Assembly: GCA_965216965.1 (NCBI GenBank)
Contig: CBDCGX010000022.1
Span: forward strand, 62,001-126,000
Direction: 5' to 3'
DNA length: 64,000 bases
Origin: CBDAKK01 sp965216965
GTDB lineage: Bacteria; Spirochaetota; Spirochaetia; WTKD01; G963693115
A program made the position numbers and the translations under genes. Every line of letters starts with the position of its first letter. The stretch's first letter is position 1. Shown here one piece after another: positions 8,260 through 16,952 of the stretch. The notes beneath the pieces were generated by a model that was not told the DNA's origin, did no database searches, and worked only from the letters and a program-made list of their open reading frames with translations.

Positions 8260-9900
8260 ATGGTGAAACAACAAAATATAATACGGCCTTCAATAAAGAA
8301 AGGAGGAAAATATGTATTTGTAACTGGGGGTGTGTGTTCAAGTTTAGGGAAGGGCCTTGCATCAGCTTCTGTAGGATGTTTGCTAGAAATGAGAGGTTAT
8401 AAAATACAAATTGTTAAAATAGACCCCTATATAAATATAGATGCGGGGACGATGAGTCCTTATCAGCATGGTGAAGTATATGTTACAGATGATGGATCAG
8501 AAACTGATCTTGATTTAGGGAATTATGCACGATTTACTGCAATGCCTGTAAGTAAAGTAAATTCTGTTACAACAGGACAAGTATATAAAGAAGTAATAGA
8601 AAATGAGAGGCAAGGGAAATATCTTGGAACCACTGTTCAGGTTATTCCGCATATTACTGATGCAATTAAAGGCAGAATTTTACGTGTAGGAGAACATCCT
8701 AACACAGACATTGTAATTATAGAGGTGGGAGGTACTGTAGGAGATATAGAATCGTATCCTTTTTTAGAGGCAATTAGGCAGATTATTCACGAAAGACAAG
8801 CTGACATATGTTCTGTTCATCTTTCTTTACTTCCTAGTATCTCTGGCGGGGAGCTGAAAACAAAACCATCCCAACATTCTATTAAAGAGCTTCGTTCTGT
8901 TGGAATACACCCTGACTTTATATTGTGTAGGGCGGATAATCCAGTGCAAGAAAGCTATAGAACAAAGATAGAACGCTATAGCAATGTAAAAGAGGGGGGG
9001 GTTATATCTGCACATAATGTAGATACTATTTATAGCATACCTTTTACATACGAAGAACAAAAGCTTGACCAACTTATTCTAAAGCGAATAGGGTTGCCAG
9101 TGTGCTCTCAAATATCAGAAATAAGAAACAAGTGGAAAAATGTTGTTAATATAATAACTCATTCTGAAAAACGGGTGCATATTGCAATGGTAGGGAAATA
9201 TATAGAACTTCATGATTCATATCGATCTGTGGATGAGGCACTTGTGCATGGTGGTATAAAACATAAAGTAAAAGTAGTGGTGCATAAAATAGATGCTGAT
9301 TCTTTTGAAAGAAGAGACAAGAATACAATAGAGACTTTAAAAGAATGTTCAGGGATTTTAGTACCCGGAGGGTTTGGATCAAGAGGTACATCTGGAATGA
9401 TACGTGCTGCAAAGTATGCACGAGAAAATAATATACCTTATTTTGGAATATGTCTTGGATTACATATTATGATGATAGAATACGCAAGAAATGTTCTAGG
9501 GTTAAAGAATGCTGATAGCACAGAATTCACTCACGATACTGAACACCCCGTGGTAGCTTTGCTTGTGCAACAAGAAAATATTACTAATTTTGGAGGTACA
9601 ATGAGGCTTGGGGCAAATGACTCTTTAATAAAAGAAGGAACTATATTACATCAAATCTATGGTAAGAAACGCATATCGGAAAGACATCGACATAGATATG
9701 AGCTGTCTTCTCAATATATAGATAGGTTTGAAGAAGCAGGACTTATTGTAACCGCTACAACAGATGACAAAACGCTTGTAGAAAGTGTACAGTGGTCAGC
9801 CCATAAATGGGGAATAGGAGTACAGTTTCATCCTGAATTTAAGTCTATGCCAGTGCAACCACACCCGCTTTTTTCAAGTTTTATAAAAGCATGCTTATGA
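8260..9900 (+). CDS. pyrG: CTP synthase
   Basis: 546 residues, full length. The N-terminal amidoligase domain carries the P-loop-like GGVCSSLGKG (~22-33) and the segments KIDPYINIDAGTMSPYQHGE and VGGTVGDIES. The C-terminal glutaminase carries LVPGGFGSRG, catalytic Cys398 in FGICLGLH, and the histidine/glutamate pair in QFHPEF near 523. It converts UTP, ATP and glutamine to CTP in the cytosol. Its stop overlaps the next ATG as ATGA, so lptC, lptA and lptB are probably transcribed with it, apart from an extra promoter before lptB. Confidence 0.97.
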   Translation: MVKQQNIIRPSIKKGGKYVFVTGGVCSSLGKGLASASVGCLLEMRGYKIQIVKIDPYINIDAGTMSPYQHGEVYVTDDGSETDLDLGNYARFTAMPVSKVNSVTTGQVYKEVIENERQGKYLGTTVQVIPHITDAIKGRILRVGEHPNTDIVIIEVGGTVGDIESYPFLEAIRQIIHERQADICSVHLSLLPSISGGELKTKPSQHSIKELRSVGIHPDFILCRADNPVQESYRTKIERYSNVKEGGVISAHNVDTIYSIPFTYEEQKLDQLILKRIGLPVCSQISEIRNKWKNVVNIITHSEKRVHIAMVGKYIELHDSYRSVDEALVHGGIKHKVKVVVHKIDADSFERRDKNTIETLKECSGILVPGGFGSRGTSGMIRAAKYARENNIPYFGICLGLHIMMIEYARNVLGLKNADSTEFTHDTEHPVVALLVQQENITNFGGTMRLGANDSLIKEGTILHQIYGKKRISERHRHRYELSSQYIDRFEEAGLIVTATTDDKTLVESVQWSAHKWGIGVQFHPEFKSMPVQPHPLFSSFIKACL

Positions 9901-10454
9901 ATTATAGAGTTGGAATAATAATCTTTATTATTATATTTTTCTTTTTTTCGTGCAAATATAACTATTCTGAAGGGAATGTTTCCGATACACTTAATGAGAA
10001 TATTCCAAATATTATAATAAAAAATGCAAAAATAACATTTGTGAGAGGTACCACTGTAAGTATCTCCGCACAAAACATAGAAATATATTCAAAACAAAAA
10101 AGGCAGGAAATATCGGAGCTTTCATTTTCTGAGATTGATAAGCAGGGAAATGTTCGTATGTATGGAAATGCAGAAAATGCTTCTATAGAGACAGATACGA
10201 ATAATGTTACAATAACAGGAAATATTTTTGTTCGTTCTAACAAAGATGAAACTCAAATAGAGTCGGAATATCTTCGTTGGTTAGATGAAGATCGAAAAAT
10301 AGAAGGAAGCCCTACACAAAAGATAATCCTTACACGAGATGATGGGTCAAGAATAGAAGGAAAAGGCTTTATAGGGGATGCAAAAAAACGAACCCTTTCA
10401 TTTACAAAACGTATATTTGGAAAATTAGTTGTGGAAGAAGATAATGAGAATTAG
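9897..10454 (+). CDS. lptC: LPS-export periplasmic protein LptC-like lipoprotein
   Basis: 185 residues from ATG 9897 (ATGA overlap with pyrG). A signal peptide ends in the lipobox FFSC (Cys19), so the protein is likely lipid-anchored rather than a single-pass membrane protein as in E. coli LptC. The rest consists of short strand repeats (ITFVRGTTVSISAQNIEIYS, SIETDTNNVTITGNIFVRS) typical of the LptC/OstA beta-jellyroll. It lies immediately before an OstA-like gene and an LptB-type ATPase. The predicted role is shuttling a lipopolysaccharide-like glycolipid from the inner-membrane exporter to LptA. Confidence 0.75.
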   Translation: MNYRVGIIIFIIIFFFFSCKYNYSEGNVSDTLNENIPNIIIKNAKITFVRGTTVSISAQNIEIYSKQKRQEISELSFSEIDKQGNVRMYGNAENASIETDTNNVTITGNIFVRSNKDETQIESEYLRWLDEDRKIEGSPTQKIILTRDDGSRIEGKGFIGDAKKRTLSFTKRIFGKLVVEEDNEN

Positions 10455-11151
10455 AGCGATAAAAGCATATTGCTGTGTTATAGGATTGGTTTTTATTGCG
10501 TATTATGGCTATGCTCAAAGGAAGGTTTTTACATTTTCTGCAGATACTACTACAGCAAGCTTAGCTAAAGGAGAGGAGTTTACATTGCTTAGTGGTAACG
10601 CAAAAGTCATTGTAGATGATGTTAAAATTACTGCACAAGAGATTAAACTGTATGGAGATGATTTTCAGTATGCAGAGGTCACTGGTAATTTCACCGCATA
10701 TGATCAGAAAAACAAATTCTCACTTTCGGGCATTTCATTATTGTATGATAGACAAAGAAAACTTTTGCGTTCTAGGGGTAATATAAAGATGAAAGACGAA
10801 AAGAATGATGTTGTAATACGTGCGGGATTTTTAGAATCTAAGGAAGATGGTCGTTTTATGATAGTGCAGCTTGGTGTAAGAATAACAAAAAAGGACGAAT
10901 TAAGTGCACGTAGTGAATTTCTTACTTATTATAGAGATACAGAGGAGTTGCAAATGTCAGGGTTTCCCTATGCGCTGTGGAAAGATGATGAATATAGAGC
11001 AAATCGCATTACTATAAATCTAGATACTGATTCAGTTATCTTAGAAGGAAAGGTTAGTGGGTCTATATCTACGGTAGAAAGTGGTGCGGATTCTTCTTCA
11101 GAGTCTAGTGAGTTGATTCGCGGCGAAGACAAGTTAGTAGCTCCTCAATAA
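10444..11151 (+). CDS. lptA: LptA/OstA-family periplasmic protein
   Basis: About 235 residues from ATG 10444, which overlaps the end of lptC by 11 nt. A signal peptide ends near YGYAQ (~28). The body has OstA-type repeated strands: ASLAKGEEFTLLSGNAKVIV, KITAQEIKLYGDDFQYAEVT, RSRGNIKMKDEKNDVVIRAG. The C-terminus is a Ser/Glu-rich tail (SSSESSELIRGED). Its predicted role is a periplasmic bridge for glycolipid export between LptC and an outer-membrane LptD. The order pyrG-lptC-lptA-lptB supports this. Confidence 0.75.
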   Translation: MRIRAIKAYCCVIGLVFIAYYGYAQRKVFTFSADTTTASLAKGEEFTLLSGNAKVIVDDVKITAQEIKLYGDDFQYAEVTGNFTAYDQKNKFSLSGISLLYDRQRKLLRSRGNIKMKDEKNDVVIRAGFLESKEDGRFMIVQLGVRITKKDELSARSEFLTYYRDTEELQMSGFPYALWKDDEYRANRITINLDTDSVILEGKVSGSISTVESGADSSSESSELIRGEDKLVAPQ

Positions 11152-11162
11152 TAGAAATTTAT

Positions 11163-11168
11163 TATAAT
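11163..11168 (+). promoter_or_regulatory. -10 box of a predicted leaderless lptB transcript
   Basis: TATAAT followed by exactly 6 nt and then the lptB ATG (11175). No Shine-Dalgarno lies between. A start point ~7 nt downstream of the box would coincide with the start codon. Confidence 0.5.
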
Positions 11169-11174
11169 ACTACT

Positions 11175-12062
11175 ATGCCTTCGCAATCAAGAAAAACAAA
11201 TAAATTTAGTACAGCATCTCGTTCCCCTAAAACACCTGTATCTTCTAATAAACAAAGAAAATCAAAAGTAACAGTAAAAAAGAAAGATGTTGTAGAAAAA
11301 GTTGTAGAAGAAACCGTTGAAGAACAAGAGAATATTCAGCGATATAGTATATATGTTCAGGACCTTTATAAGAAGTTTGGGAAAAAACATGCTGTAAAAG
11401 GGGTGAGTTTTGAAATTTTTTCGGGAGAAGTAGTTGGTTTTTTAGGACCTAATGGGGCAGGAAAAACAACTGTGTTTTATATGATGGTAGGATTTCTTAA
11501 GCCTAATAAAGGGGATATTGTTTTTAATGGGATAAAAATAAACTCGTTACCTATGTATAAACGAGCACTTCTTGGAATATCGTATTTGCCACAGGAATCA
11601 TCAGTGTTTAGACACCTTACGGTTGAACAAAATATTTATGCTGTGTTACAGACAATAAAACATATGAGTAAAGTGGAAAAAGAAGAAAAATTAAACCAGC
11701 TCATTTTTGAATTTGGATTACAGAATATACGAAAACAAAAGGCATATACTCTTTCGGGAGGAGAACGACGGCGAACAGAGATAGCAAGGGGAATGGCACT
11801 TACACCTCATTTTCTCCTTTTAGATGAACCGTTTACGGGCATAGATCCTAAGGCCCGATATGAGCTTAAACAGATTATAGCTTCGCTTGCCGATAAGAAT
11901 ATAGGAGTCCTTATAACAGATCATAATGAGAGAGATACACTTTCTATTGTTAATAGGGCATTTATTATCCATGAGGGGAAAATAGTAGTGTCTGGAAGCC
12001 AACAAGAAATAATTAATGATGTAAAAGCAAGAGAAATATATTTAGGAGAATATTATGAATGA
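11175..12062 (+). CDS. lptB: LPS-export ABC transporter ATP-binding protein with N-terminal extension
   Basis: 295 residues. Residues ~57-295 are a standard LptB ATPase: Walker A GPNGAGKTT, Q-loop SYLPQESSVFR, signature LSGGERRRTEIARG, Walker B FLLLDEPFTGID, switch His in ITDHNERDT. Residues 1-56 are an extra Ser/Thr/Lys-rich then Glu-rich tail (KKKDVVEKVVEETVEEQ) absent from typical ~240-residue LptB. It would drive extraction of a glycolipid with membrane partners LptF/G, not in this window. An internal TATAAT suggests separate transcription in addition to read-through. Confidence 0.9.
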   Translation: MPSQSRKTNKFSTASRSPKTPVSSNKQRKSKVTVKKKDVVEKVVEETVEEQENIQRYSIYVQDLYKKFGKKHAVKGVSFEIFSGEVVGFLGPNGAGKTTVFYMMVGFLKPNKGDIVFNGIKINSLPMYKRALLGISYLPQESSVFRHLTVEQNIYAVLQTIKHMSKVEKEEKLNQLIFEFGLQNIRKQKAYTLSGGERRRTEIARGMALTPHFLLLDEPFTGIDPKARYELKQIIASLADKNIGVLITDHNERDTLSIVNRAFIIHEGKIVVSGSQQEIINDVKAREIYLGEYYE

Positions 12063-12145
12063 TGTTTTAAGTGTTGCTAATATTGTTTATTATGCCTATA
12101 ATTATAAAATATAAAAACGCATGTTTTTCTAAAGGAGGAAAATGT

Positions 12146-12733
12146 ATGAAAAAAACTATTTTAATAGGAAGCGTTGCATTAGCAATGGTAACGATTCTTT
12201 ATTCTTGTGCATCTAAGAATAATAAAATTGTATCAATAGGAGATGTAGGTGGTGTTCCTGAGTTTTTTCTTAATCCACCCTTATCTGACTCTGTTATATA
12301 TGGGGTCGGAACAGCAAAAACTGCTCGTCTTGATTTATCAAGAAAAATGGCAATAGCACGAGCAAGAGATGATATTGCTTTCCAACTACAGTCTCAGGTT
12401 GAATCAGCTATTATTGATTATGCTCAAGAAAGTGGTTCTGATAATAATAGTCAATTATTATCATTTTCTGAAACAGTTTCCCGGCAAATTGCAGATCAAA
12501 CTTTGCAAGGTACTCGTACAGAAAAAATAATTGCTGGAGAAGATGGAACTTTGTATGCTTTGGTATCTTTTCCAAAAGCAAACATACTTAAAACGGCTGA
12601 TGAAATATTTTCTCGTAACGAAGATGCTGCATTCGCAGAGTTTAAAGCACGAGAGGCGCTTGATTATCTTGACAAGACTCTTACAGAGAAGAAAACTGTA
12701 GCGGGACAAAATTCAATATCAACAAAAGAATAA
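12146..12733 (+). CDS. LPP20-family lipoprotein
   Basis: 195 residues from ATG 12146, preceded by a strong AAAGGAGG site. The signal peptide ends in the lipobox LYSC (Cys21). The mature part carries the LPP20 pattern: PEFFLNPPLSDSVIYGVGTA, then RKMAIARARDDIAFQLQSQV, a Ser-rich segment, and GTLYALVSFPKANI. LPP20 proteins are outer-membrane lipoproteins of unclear biochemical role, common in Treponema and Helicobacter. In-frame codons upstream to 12071 lack a ribosome-binding site, so 12146 is preferred. An intrinsic terminator follows. Confidence 0.8.
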   Translation: MKKTILIGSVALAMVTILYSCASKNNKIVSIGDVGGVPEFFLNPPLSDSVIYGVGTAKTARLDLSRKMAIARARDDIAFQLQSQVESAIIDYAQESGSDNNSQLLSFSETVSRQIADQTLQGTRTEKIIAGEDGTLYALVSFPKANILKTADEIFSRNEDAAFAEFKAREALDYLDKTLTEKKTVAGQNSISTKE

Positions 12734-12750
12734 TAAAAATATCTTTTATT

Positions 12751-12780
12751 AAGAGCCACCTGTAGGTGGCTCTTTTAATT
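12751..12780 (+). terminator. Intrinsic terminator after the LPP20 gene
   Basis: AAGAGCCACC-TGTA-GGTGGCTCTT: a 10-bp GC-rich stem followed by TTTAATT on the + strand. A-rich sequence on the other side could also serve the convergent dgt gene. Confidence 0.9.
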
Positions 12781-12819
12781 GTATACATAACAAGCTATTG
12801 CGTTGTAACTTAAAGGTAA

Positions 12820-13960
12820 TTAAAAGGCAACGTTTGTAAGAAGATCTTTTATGCTAGAAATTACAAAATTGTCTGTCATATTTGCTATGCAATCTATAAG
12901 AATTTGTGAATAATCTTTTTGAGAAGAAAAGTCATATAAATCTTTATGAGTATCTATATGATTTGCAAGAGCGTTTTCTATGATGTGTTCTTTTTTATAA
13001 AATTGTGTATTGTTACTATGTTCGGTAAGAACGTTATAAAGATGTTCATAAAGTATAGCAAGCATTTTTGTACATTTCCTAGCATGTTTTTTAATAGTAG
13101 ATGAAGAATATATTTGTTTATAATTGAAATCTCTAAAAGTAATTACTAGATTATTAATCTTTTCAGAAAATCCTATAGTTCCTTGTTTTTCTGATTCTTT
13201 TATTATGTCAAGAGTCAATGTGTTTATAATGTCCGAATTAGTGTCTGATTCTGTAATATTTGTTATAAGAGCGGGGAGAGAGCCTCTTGGTATAATGTCT
13301 AATGCTACCGCATCTTCGTAATCTCTTCCTAAATATGCAATTTTATCTGCCATTCGAACGATACACCCCTCATAAGTGGCAGGCCATGCTCCACGACTTG
13401 TGAAGTGTTCTAGGTTTTTGATATGGTGTGCCGGCGTAATAGATTGTTCAAATTTTTCACCGCAATGAGTTATTATGCCATCGCGAACAGCATAACTAAG
13501 ATTAAGTTTATACAAAACGTCAACTACTCTTAGAGAATGTAGTTCGTGAGAGAACTGTTTTTGTGTAAGATGTGCAATTTCTTTTTCCCCTGCATGACCA
13601 AAAGGAGTATGTCCTAAATCGTGACCCATGCCTATTGCCCATGCCATATCTGTATTGAGACCAAGTGCACGACATATTGTTACCGCAATGCTTGATACGT
13701 GAAGCACATGCTCTAGACGAGTGCATATATGATCATTGGAGGGTGCAAAAACACTTGTGTTTTGTGTTTTAATCGTCTAAATGGAGTGGAGTGAAGTATT
13801 GCTGTGGCATCTCTAAAATAGATGCCACGGGGGTCAGAGACGTCTTTTTCCCGAAATTCTTTTCGGGCAGTGAGTTCCTTATGTGAAATGTAATTGTTTA
13901 ATGGGTCATTTTTATGTATAGTATATTTGAAGTATCTTCATAAAACAAGTATGTAATATC
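12820..13960 (-). pseudogene. dgt: dGTPase-like HD-domain triphosphohydrolase, frameshifted near the 5' end
   Basis: The main frame (13707-12820, 295 codons) has the HD signature GMGHDLGHTPFGHAGE, then IVRMADKIAYLGRDYEDA. Family N-terminal sequence continues upstream in another frame: KEFREKDVSDPRGIYF, ATAILHSTPFRRLKHKTQVF. A single missing T in the minus-strand run at ~13746-13750 separates it from SNDHICTRLEHVLHVSS. A further one-base loss near 13911 seems needed to reach a plausible start (~13957). Dgt enzymes hydrolyse dNTPs to nucleoside and triphosphate. Either a decaying gene or assembly errors at homopolymers; translation from 13707 would lack the first metal-binding histidine region. 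Confidence 0.75.
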
Positions 13961-14039
13961 ACATGCATACATATGATGTTTCTTACTTTCTTTTTTATTA
14001 TTAATTTAAGTTTAAGAACTGTTATTTTTTGTCGATACA

Positions 14040-14603
14040 GTGAGTAAGATGAGAGTACTTAGAATTATTTTATCGGTAGCGTTTTTAATAGCAGGTGGCT
14101 TCTTTATTATTGCAATTATAAGTGCCCTAGTGGGAAATAAAAACACCCTTGGGGATTTTTTATGGAGTAGTTATTCTTTTGTTTCATTTGGAATACCATT
14201 ATTGTTTTTTTGGTTGTTTTCCGAATGCATAAGTAAAACATTACAAGCTCATAAAGTAGCTTCTTCTGCACTTATGCTTGTTCCGTTTTTTATGTTTAGC
14301 ATAGCGTTGCGCATATTTTTATGGGATAATATTGGAACAGAGCCACCATTTTGGGTTTCGACACAGCTTTTTGGAAAATTAGGAGCGGTAGTATTCTGGA
14401 CATTTATTGGTGCAGTTGGAACAATGATTGTAACTTTATTTTATGTTTTTATGGGTGGAAGCGAAAAAAATAAAATTTCAAGAAACGAAAACTTCCAAAA
14501 TATTAAAAACTCATTAAGTTCAAATTATGGAAAATCACCTCTTTTATTAAGGATAGTATTCAAACGAAAACTGATGTTCCTTCTACAGACTCTGATGCTG
14601 TAA
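14040..14603 (+). CDS. ftsK: FtsK N-terminal membrane domain (split by frameshift)
   Basis: 187 codons with four hydrophobic segments (~8-30, 45-62, 72-92, 108-135) and MGGSEKNK at the end of the membrane part, as in DNA translocase FtsK. The reading frame then departs: after SSNYGKSPLLLR it ends with an unrelated tail. Adding one T to the CTTTTATT run at ~14539 would give PLFIKDSIQTK and join the frame of the following motor domain. The start is GTG 14040 or ATG 14049, with no clear ribosome-binding site. See the C-terminal part. Confidence 0.75.
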   Translation: MSKMRVLRIILSVAFLIAGGFFIIAIISALVGNKNTLGDFLWSSYSFVSFGIPLLFFWLFSECISKTLQAHKVASSALMLVPFFMFSIALRIFLWDNIGTEPPFWVSTQLFGKLGAVVFWTFIGAVGTMIVTLFYVFMGGSEKNKISRNENFQNIKNSLSSNYGKSPLLLRIVFKRKLMFLLQTLML

Positions 14604-14641
14604 CACAAGTAAGTGAATTAAAAATCCCTTCTGAAACATCT

Positions 14642-16861
14642 GTGCGTGAAAAAGATATTATCCACTCTTCTAGCTTACATAATGTGAGTGTGGCAAGAGG
14701 GAGTAATGGACATCGTGAAGAATGTGTAAGTGTAGATTCTGCTAAAGAACGATATCTACTTATTTTTAATAGGAATGATAAAAGTGTGAGAAGAGACATA
14801 CAGCTTCATAGAGAGCTTGATGCAGATGTAATACAGGATGTAGTTCCCATAGGGGTAGAAATAGGGAATAGTGAACAATATATTTCACATTATCAGCCTA
14901 ACGAGAAGAGAGAAAATGGTATCCAAGATATATATAAGAAAACTGATGATATAGAGGAACGGGCTAGTAAGGTAACAATAGACTCCCCTAAAAACGATAC
15001 TGATACCGCATTGTATGAAAATGAAGATGAACACATGTCATCGGTGGAGCTTGCACAAGATGATTTTGAAGCTAAAGATAAAGAACATGATATTGAAGAT
15101 GAGCACTCATGTTTTGACTACGAAGATGATTCAATTGTATATAGTAGTATCGATATTAAAGACATAAAAGATGAGAATAGTGAAAGTATTTCAAAAGAGA
15201 ATAAAGTTTTATATGAGTCATATGAGAATGATCCTGTAGTTGGTGTGGGCGAAAGTGCTGCAGATGTTGATTCTGATGTAACCAGCACCGGAAGTAATGA
15301 AGAAAGTAAAGACATAGAATATCATAAAAAAAAACTTTCATCAACGAATATATCAATAAATACTACAAACGAAAAGAAGCTCCCTAAAAGTAATAAAGAA
15401 GAAATATATAATGATGGTGTTTTGTCAAAACCCCGTAAAAAGAAAAAAGGTCCTTATAAAATACCAATACATGGAGTTTTACGATCTGTTTCTAAAAATA
15501 AAGATCATGATTCTCAATTAGACAAGAATGCTGCTATTGTTTTAGAAGATACTCTGAGAGAATTTAATATAGATGCACGCGTAACGTCTATTTGTCGAGG
15601 TCCTGTGGTAACACTTTTTGAGATAGTTCCTGCTGCAGGGGTAAAGTTAAGTCGTATAGTTGATCTTTCGGATAATATTTCTTTTAGACTCGCTGCACCG
15701 AGCATTAGAATAGTTGCACCTATTCCTGGGAAAGAAGCTGTGGGAATAGAAGTCCCAAATGTAGGGAGAGAGATTGTTACGCTTTCTGAGTTGGTGTCTC
15801 ATAAAATGTTTTTTAGCAAAGAAACTGCACTACCCACTGTTCTTGGGAAGGATATTCAAGGTAATGTTCAAATTGTTGATCTTGTTAAAACTCCTCATTT
15901 ACTTATAGCAGGAGCAACAGGAAGTGGAAAGTCAGTATGTGTAAATGCAATTATTTGTTCTTTGCTTTTTAGATGCCCTCCAGACCAATTAAAACTCCTC
16001 CTCATAGACCCTAAAATTGTTGAGCTGAGTTTTTATAATGATATACCTCATCTTCTTACTCCTGTAATTAGTACGCCAGAGAAGTCATTAAAAGCACTTA
16101 AGTGGTGCGTGAAAGAAATGGAGAAACGATACCATTTACTTGAATCCTATGGAGTTCGTGAAATACGCAGTTATAATCAAAAAACTTCTGAGGAGAAAAT
16201 ACATGCATCTGCACATATGCCATATATTGTTATTGTAATTGATGAGTTTGCCGATCTTATGACGGTATGTGGAAAAGAAATAGAATCTCTTGTTTCTCGC
16301 CTTGCAGCAAAATCGCGTGCGGTAGGAATACATCTTGTTATTGCTACACAACGACCATCAACTGATGTTATTACTGGTCTTATTAAGGCAAACATTCCAT
16401 CAAGAATTGCTTTTATGGTTACAAGTAAAACTGATTCTAGAATCATACTTGATATGAATGGTGCTGATAAGCTTTTGGGAAAAGGTGATATGCTTTTTTC
16501 TTCTGCGAGTGAGCCCTTTCCATCTCGTATACAGGGGGCTTTTTTATCGGAAGAAGAAGTAGAAAAAGTTGTATGTCATGTAAAAGAGGTAGGCGGAGAT
16601 CCTGATTATATTGATGAAGAAGAAATATTTCCTAGTGATACAAATGCCACCGATATGAGTGCTATTAATGATGACCCTCTTTGGAAAGATGCGGTAGAAG
16701 AAGTATGTACAACAGGGAGAGCATCAGCTTCTCACTTACAGCGAAGGTTTAAAGTTGGGTATAATCGAGCAGCGCGAATGATAGATGAAATGGAACATCA
16801 AGGTATTATAAGCTCTCCTCAGGGAAGTGGAAAGAGAGAAGTTTTATTACCTAGCTATTAG
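14642..16861 (+). CDS. ftsK: FtsK/SpoIIIE DNA translocase, linker and motor (split by frameshift)
   Basis: 739 codons from GTG 14642, but the same frame is open from about 14540 and is the direct continuation of the membrane-domain frame after a one-base shift. Residues ~1-260 are a long acidic Ser/Asp/Glu-rich linker. The motor follows: HLLIAGATGSGKSVCVN (Walker A), LLIDPKIVEL, YIVIVIDEFADLM (Walker B), SRAVGIHLVIATQRPS. The C-terminal gamma domain (GRASASHLQRRFKVGYNRAA, EHQGIISSPQGSGKREVL) reads KOPS-type DNA motifs. FtsK pumps chromosome ends through the septum and is usually needed for viability, so the break deserves checking. Confidence 0.9.
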   Translation: MREKDIIHSSSLHNVSVARGSNGHREECVSVDSAKERYLLIFNRNDKSVRRDIQLHRELDADVIQDVVPIGVEIGNSEQYISHYQPNEKRENGIQDIYKKTDDIEERASKVTIDSPKNDTDTALYENEDEHMSSVELAQDDFEAKDKEHDIEDEHSCFDYEDDSIVYSSIDIKDIKDENSESISKENKVLYESYENDPVVGVGESAADVDSDVTSTGSNEESKDIEYHKKKLSSTNISINTTNEKKLPKSNKEEIYNDGVLSKPRKKKKGPYKIPIHGVLRSVSKNKDHDSQLDKNAAIVLEDTLREFNIDARVTSICRGPVVTLFEIVPAAGVKLSRIVDLSDNISFRLAAPSIRIVAPIPGKEAVGIEVPNVGREIVTLSELVSHKMFFSKETALPTVLGKDIQGNVQIVDLVKTPHLLIAGATGSGKSVCVNAIICSLLFRCPPDQLKLLLIDPKIVELSFYNDIPHLLTPVISTPEKSLKALKWCVKEMEKRYHLLESYGVREIRSYNQKTSEEKIHASAHMPYIVIVIDEFADLMTVCGKEIESLVSRLAAKSRAVGIHLVIATQRPSTDVITGLIKANIPSRIAFMVTSKTDSRIILDMNGADKLLGKGDMLFSSASEPFPSRIQGAFLSEEEVEKVVCHVKEVGGDPDYIDEEEIFPSDTNATDMSAINDDPLWKDAVEEVCTTGRASASHLQRRFKVGYNRAARMIDEMEHQGIISSPQGSGKREVLLPSY

Positions 16862-16939
16862 GATGTGTGTTATAGTAAACTGTGTTTTTTATAATTATAG
16901 AATTAATATTAAATAGAAAAAAAAAAGACAGTAATGTGA

Positions 16940-16945
16940 TATAAT
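16940..16945 (+). promoter_or_regulatory. -10 box of predicted leaderless lysA transcript
   Basis: TATAAT, 7 nt, then ATG at 16953. No Shine-Dalgarno in the gap; no clear -35 hexamer at the expected distance. Confidence 0.5.
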
Positions 16946-16952
16946 TATAAAG

